In this document: in pieces, positions 34,734 to 37,380 of the stretch
Position numbering within the stretch: the stretch's first letter is position 1
Layout of the letters: each line of letters opens with the position of its first letter
Source: Paracoccaceae bacterium
Lineage (GTDB): Bacteria; Pseudomonadota; Alphaproteobacteria; Rhodobacterales; Rhodobacteraceae
Assembly (NCBI GenBank): GCA_016936395.1
Contig: JAFGXY010000064.1
Location: 1-37,380, forward strand
Direction: 5' to 3'
Length of the DNA stretch: 37,380 bases
The notes under the pieces: generated by a model
Database searches by the model: none
What the model was told of the DNA's origin: nothing
What the model saw: only the letters and a program-made list of their open reading frames with translations
Program-made: the position numbers and the translations under genes

Positions 34734-35094
34734 CCTCGTCTGCCGCTTGACGGTGAAATCGGTAAACCTTTTCCCGTTCACGATATGTCAAAGCCTGGTC
34801 GCCGATAAGGATGTTCCGGGCGGTTTTTCCGGAACATGTAGCGAGTGGCCGGTGGTCTTGGCATCGGCATGGGTGGGGGTCCGCCGTGCATCCGTCCTGC
34901 CAGGGGCGGTTGCAAGACCGCGCGGCGGGCCCGTCAGCGGGTAATTGGTTCCGGGCAGCCGGGTGCGTGTGTAACGATGACGGTCCGCCGTGGCCCCCAC
35001 CTGCGTTTCAACGATGTGACCTTGGCAAGCGGTGCCGTGCGCGCCCGCCCCTCTGCCTTGCGGGTGGCCGCCTAGATCGGCTATGCCAACGGCC
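34734..35094. other. 361-bp gene-free stretch
   Basis: No recognisable gene. It holds a strong hairpin at 34811-34837 (separately listed). A short open frame at about 34978-35075 (MTVRRGPHLRF at its start, ASGAVRARPS later) has no family match and no good ribosome binding site. Confidence 0.4.
34811..34837. promoter_or_regulatory. Perfect hairpin after the helicase gene
   Basis: ATGTTCCGG-gcggttttt-CCGGAACAT: 9-bp perfect stem, 9-nt loop, 78 nt downstream of the helicase stop. There is no T-run after it on the plus strand, so a terminator is uncertain; a protein-binding palindrome is also possible. Confidence 0.4.
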
Positions 35095-35673
35095 ATGGCC
35101 AAGCTGTATTTCCATTTCTCGACAATGAATGCGGGCAAATCTACCCTGCTGCTGCAAGCCGCGCACAACTATCGTGAGCGGGGGATGGACACCTACCTGA
35201 TCACCGCGCAATTCGACAACCGCGCCGGCGAAGGCCGTATCGCCAGCCGGATCGGGATTGGTGAGCCCGCCGATACCTTTGCCCCCGGCGAGGATATGCT
35301 GGCCAAGCTGCGCGACCGGATGGGCCAGGGGCCGATCGCCTGTGTCTTCATCGACGAGGCGCAGTTCCTGTCGAAAGAGCAGGTCTGGCAACTGGCCTGT
35401 GCGGTTGATGATCTGGGCCTTCCGGTGATGTGCTACGGCTTGCGCGTTGATTTTCAGGGCAATCTGTTTCCCGGCTCGGCGGCACTGCTGGCCTGGGCCG
35501 ATGAAATGCGCGAGGTGCGCACGATCTGTCATTGCGGCAAGAAAGCCACCATGGTGGTGCGCAAGGGCCCCGACGGACGGGCCCTGCGCGACGGCGATCA
35601 GGTGGTGATCGGCGGCAATGAAACCTATGTCAGCCTGTGCCGCCGCCACTGGCGTGAAGCGGTAGGGGAGTGA
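35095..35673 (+). CDS. tdk: Thymidine kinase
   Basis: 192 residues from ATG 35095 (MAKLYFHFSTMNAGKST), matching type II TK1-like enzymes; ATG 35083 is an alternative in frame. P-loop MNAGKST at residues 11-17, Glu88 in IDEAQFL, and the zinc-binding pairs CHCGKK and SLCRRH are visible. It phosphorylates thymidine to dTMP in the cytoplasm. A weak ribosome binding site precedes it; it lies 360 bp from the helicase and 180 bp from the next gene, so it is probably its own unit. Confidence 0.92.
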   Translation: MAKLYFHFSTMNAGKSTLLLQAAHNYRERGMDTYLITAQFDNRAGEGRIASRIGIGEPADTFAPGEDMLAKLRDRMGQGPIACVFIDEAQFLSKEQVWQLACAVDDLGLPVMCYGLRVDFQGNLFPGSAALLAWADEMREVRTICHCGKKATMVVRKGPDGRALRDGDQVVIGGNETYVSLCRRHWREAVGE

Positions 35674-35855
35674 GCCGGCACACTGTGTCTGCCGCCGCCA
35701 CCGCTTAGGGTTCGGGACCGCAAGCGGCGGCGACGAGGCTGCAAGAGACCGGCGTCGACAAGGTCCATCGGCGCAAGTTTCTGTTGGTGCCCTCGTGCTG
35801 GCACCCTCATGCTGGCGATTGTCGTGGCTCTGGCCTTCGGCTATCGTCCGCGGTG

Positions 35856-36905
35856 ATGACAGGCAAGGCACCCCGCGCCCTGACGGCGCTGAAGAAATAC
35901 ACGCGGCTGGAAAGCCCGGGGCTTTGGCGCGATACGCCAACCGCCCAGCGACGCGAGGTCGTGGTGGCCTTTCGCGAGGCAACGCTTGTGCTGTCCGATC
36001 CCAAAAGCGAAATCGCGCTCAGCCATTGGTCGCTGCCTGCGGTCGAACGGCTGAACCCGGGCGAAGCCCCCGCCCTGTTTGCCCCTGGCGAAGATGCCAC
36101 CGAGACGCTGGAGCTTGAGGATGGCGACATGATCGCAGCGCTTGAAACCGTGCGCAGTGCGGTTGCAGGCCAGCGGCCCAAACCGGGGCGGCTGCGCGGG
36201 TTCTTGTGGGGCGGCGGCACCGTTCTGGTGCTGGGGATCGGGGTGTTGTGGCTGCCCGATGCTTTGGTGCGGCACACCGCGACGGTTCTGCCCGCCGCCA
36301 CGCGGGCCGCAATCGCGCAGGCCGCCCTTGCCGATGTGCAGCGCCTGACCGGCTCGCCCTGCACCACCCCCTTGGGCACCTTTGCGTTGACCGCGCTTGG
36401 CGACCGGTTGTTCGGGCCGCACAACGCCCAGATTCTGGTCCTGCGCGACGGGTTGGCGAAATCGGCGCATCTGCCCGGTGGCGTGATCCTGATCGGGCGG
36501 CAGATGGTGGAACAGGCAGATGGGCCCGAGGTGCTGGCCGGTCTTGCCCTGATCGAACGTCTGCGGGCCGAGATGCGCGACCCGATCGTGCCGGTGCTGC
36601 ACCATGCCGGGCTGGTCGCAACCTTTCGTCTGCTGACCAGCGGTGCCTTGCCGCAAGGCGCGTTGGCAGGCTACGGTGAAAGGCTGCTGAAAAGCGTCGC
36701 CCTGCCGGTGCCCGATGATATGGCACTGATCCGGTTTGAGGCCGCGGCCGTGCCCAGCAGTCCCTATGCCTATGCGATGGATGCCAGCGGCGAGGCCACG
36801 CTGGCGCTGATCGAAGGCGACCCGTTGCGCGGCCTGCGGCCCGAACCGCTGATGCCGGACGGCGATTGGGTCAGCCTGCAAGACATCTGCGCGCAGCCCG
36901 AGTAA
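35856..36905 (+). CDS. Membrane protein with degenerate M48-like domain
   Basis: 349 residues, start ATG 35856. The N-terminal part (1-105) is soluble and mixed. A single transmembrane helix is at about 111-135 (RGFLWGGGTVLVLGIGVLW). The C-terminal region (about 150-349) has LAKSAHLPGGVILIGRQM followed by ADGPEVLAGLALIERLRAEM, which follows the layout of M48 metalloprotease active sites (ALPGG, then HEIAHV), but the HExxH zinc motif is absent. I read this as an inactive M48-derived protein conserved in Rhodobacteraceae; that relationship is inference. A 14-bp imperfect tandem repeat lies before it (35790-35817). Confidence 0.7.
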   Translation: MTGKAPRALTALKKYTRLESPGLWRDTPTAQRREVVVAFREATLVLSDPKSEIALSHWSLPAVERLNPGEAPALFAPGEDATETLELEDGDMIAALETVRSAVAGQRPKPGRLRGFLWGGGTVLVLGIGVLWLPDALVRHTATVLPAATRAAIAQAALADVQRLTGSPCTTPLGTFALTALGDRLFGPHNAQILVLRDGLAKSAHLPGGVILIGRQMVEQADGPEVLAGLALIERLRAEMRDPIVPVLHHAGLVATFRLLTSGALPQGALAGYGERLLKSVALPVPDDMALIRFEAAAVPSSPYAYAMDASGEATLALIEGDPLRGLRPEPLMPDGDWVSLQDICAQPE

Positions 36906-36939
36906 ATCCGTCGGGGTCGTGCGTCTTGCGGGTTGGTAT

Positions 36940-36970
36940 GGAAAAACCCCTGACCGATGCCGGTCAGGGG
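36940..36970 (-). terminator. Intrinsic terminator of the SPOR-domain gene
   Basis: Perfect 10-bp stem CCCCTGACCG-gcat-CGGTCAGGGG read leftward, followed on the minus strand by TTTTTCC; begins 20 nt beyond the stop codon of the leftward gene. Confidence 0.88.
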
Positions 36971-36990
36971 CCTTTGGCAAATGGGTTCGA

Positions 36991-37380
36991 TCAGCGGATG
37001 AACGCGTCGCCAAACCCGGCCCGGCGCGCAGCCGACAGCGCCTCACCCGCCGAAGCGAACGGACCTGCCAGCACAATCTGCAACGGCTGGCCGCCCTTGG
37101 TGATGTTCGATCGCGCCACCGGCAGACCCAGACGCGACAGCCGCGATGACGCCCCTTCGGCATTCGCAGGCTGACCGAAAGTTCCAACCTGCACATAGCG
37201 GCGGGTCATTGTCGCGGTCTTGGCCGGGCCATCAGACGCGCCTTGCGACTTGGACGACACGCTGACCCTGCGCCCCCCCCCCGTCTTGCCCTCGGCCCGG
37301 GCGGTATCCGCCACCAGGCGCGACGGCACCTCACGGGTCCCGACCTGATCCTGCACCGCCCAGCCCTGCGCCGTGCCCTC
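36991..37380 (-). CDS. SPOR-domain protein, C-terminal part (runs off the right edge)
   Basis: 129 residues visible with the open frame continuing past 37380; the start is outside the window. The C-terminal 70 residues form a SPOR (sporulation-related) domain: RRYVQVGTFGQPANAEGASS, then SRLGLPVARSNI and LQIVLAGPFASAGEA, ending FGDAFIR. SPOR domains bind denuded peptidoglycan at division sites. The upstream linker is Ser/Thr/Gly-rich. It probably belongs to an envelope or RlpA-like lipoprotein, but the N-terminus is not seen. A strong terminator follows. Confidence 0.85.
   Translation of the reverse strand, partial: EGTAQGWAVQDQVGTREVPSRLVADTARAEGKTGGGRRVSVSSKSQGASDGPAKTATMTRRYVQVGTFGQPANAEGASSRLSRLGLPVARSNITKGGQPLQIVLAGPFASAGEALSAARRAGFGDAFIR

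Noticed and set aside
35790-35856. 14-bp imperfect tandem repeat and a 15-codon hydrophobic open frame (MLAIVVALAFGYRPR) overlapping the next start codon
   Set aside because: Too short and without a ribosome binding site; kept only as context for the downstream gene.
1-37380. tRNA genes, CRISPR arrays, IS elements, prophage
   Set aside because: No tRNA cloverleaf motifs, regularly spaced repeats, transposase or phage proteins were seen on either strand.

Overview
The window is ordinary chromosome from a high-GC (about 65%) alphaproteobacterium, almost certainly of the Rhodobacteraceae (Rhodobacter/Paracoccus/Tabrizicola type). The signs are a VPLPA-CTERM protein, an alphaproteobacterial RNase P RNA, rraB, a DUF1127 protein, a methylmalonyl-CoA epimerase, a fungal-length PurC and a divergent pabBC/carB locus. 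There is no tRNA, rRNA, CRISPR array, transposase or phage gene. I found about 35 protein genes (one frameshifted, one cut by the window edge) and one structural RNA. Nearly all are packed housekeeping or accessory-metabolic genes.

Layout. 1-2.6 kb: a frameshifted DsrE-family gene, a UPF0173 metal hydrolase and a VPLPA-CTERM surface protein. 2.6-7.0 kb: gatC-gatA (tRNA amidotransferase), an excalibur-domain lipoprotein coupled to an AmpD-like amidase, rnpB, and a DUF533/TerB-like gene. 7.0-10.6 kb: rpmG, Bax-inhibitor-1 membrane protein, DUF1127 protein, a LysR regulator and a quinone oxidoreductase whose 3' ends overlap. 10.9-16.6 kb: XRE regulator, histidinol phosphatase (hisN), 8-oxoguanine deaminase, rraB, a zinc-ribbon membrane protein and an MltB-type lytic transglycosylase. 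16.8-21.7 kb: purC, fructokinase, dtd, a Nudix hydrolase and aspS. 21.9-28.6 kb: a DUF1800-DUF1501 pair, a response regulator divergent from methylmalonyl-CoA epimerase, a GNAT enzyme and pabB-pabC. 28.8-37.4 kb: carB, a low-GC two-gene islet with a DUF2335 membrane protein, a DEAD-box RNA helicase, thymidine kinase, a degenerate M48-like membrane protein and a SPOR-domain protein running off the right edge.

How genes work together. gatCA and aspS bear on amide aminoacyl-tRNA formation. The lipoprotein, amidase, MltB and SPOR proteins act on the cell wall. purC, carB, tdk and the 8-oxoguanine deaminase serve nucleotide metabolism. pabBC makes p-aminobenzoate. dtd, rraB, rnpB and the helicase act in RNA or translation quality control.

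The least explained structures are mostly non-coding: (i) a dispersed intergenic element with core GGGTATTT...CCAAGAGGAA, present as single or inverted copies at five loci, with a possible diverged sixth; (ii) two adjacent G-quadruplex-capable tracts in the helicase leader; (iii) an 11-bp direct repeat before the quinone oxidoreductase. The compositionally foreign DUF2335 islet between carB and the helicase is the best candidate for an undescribed protein system, but the sequence gives no direct evidence of its function.
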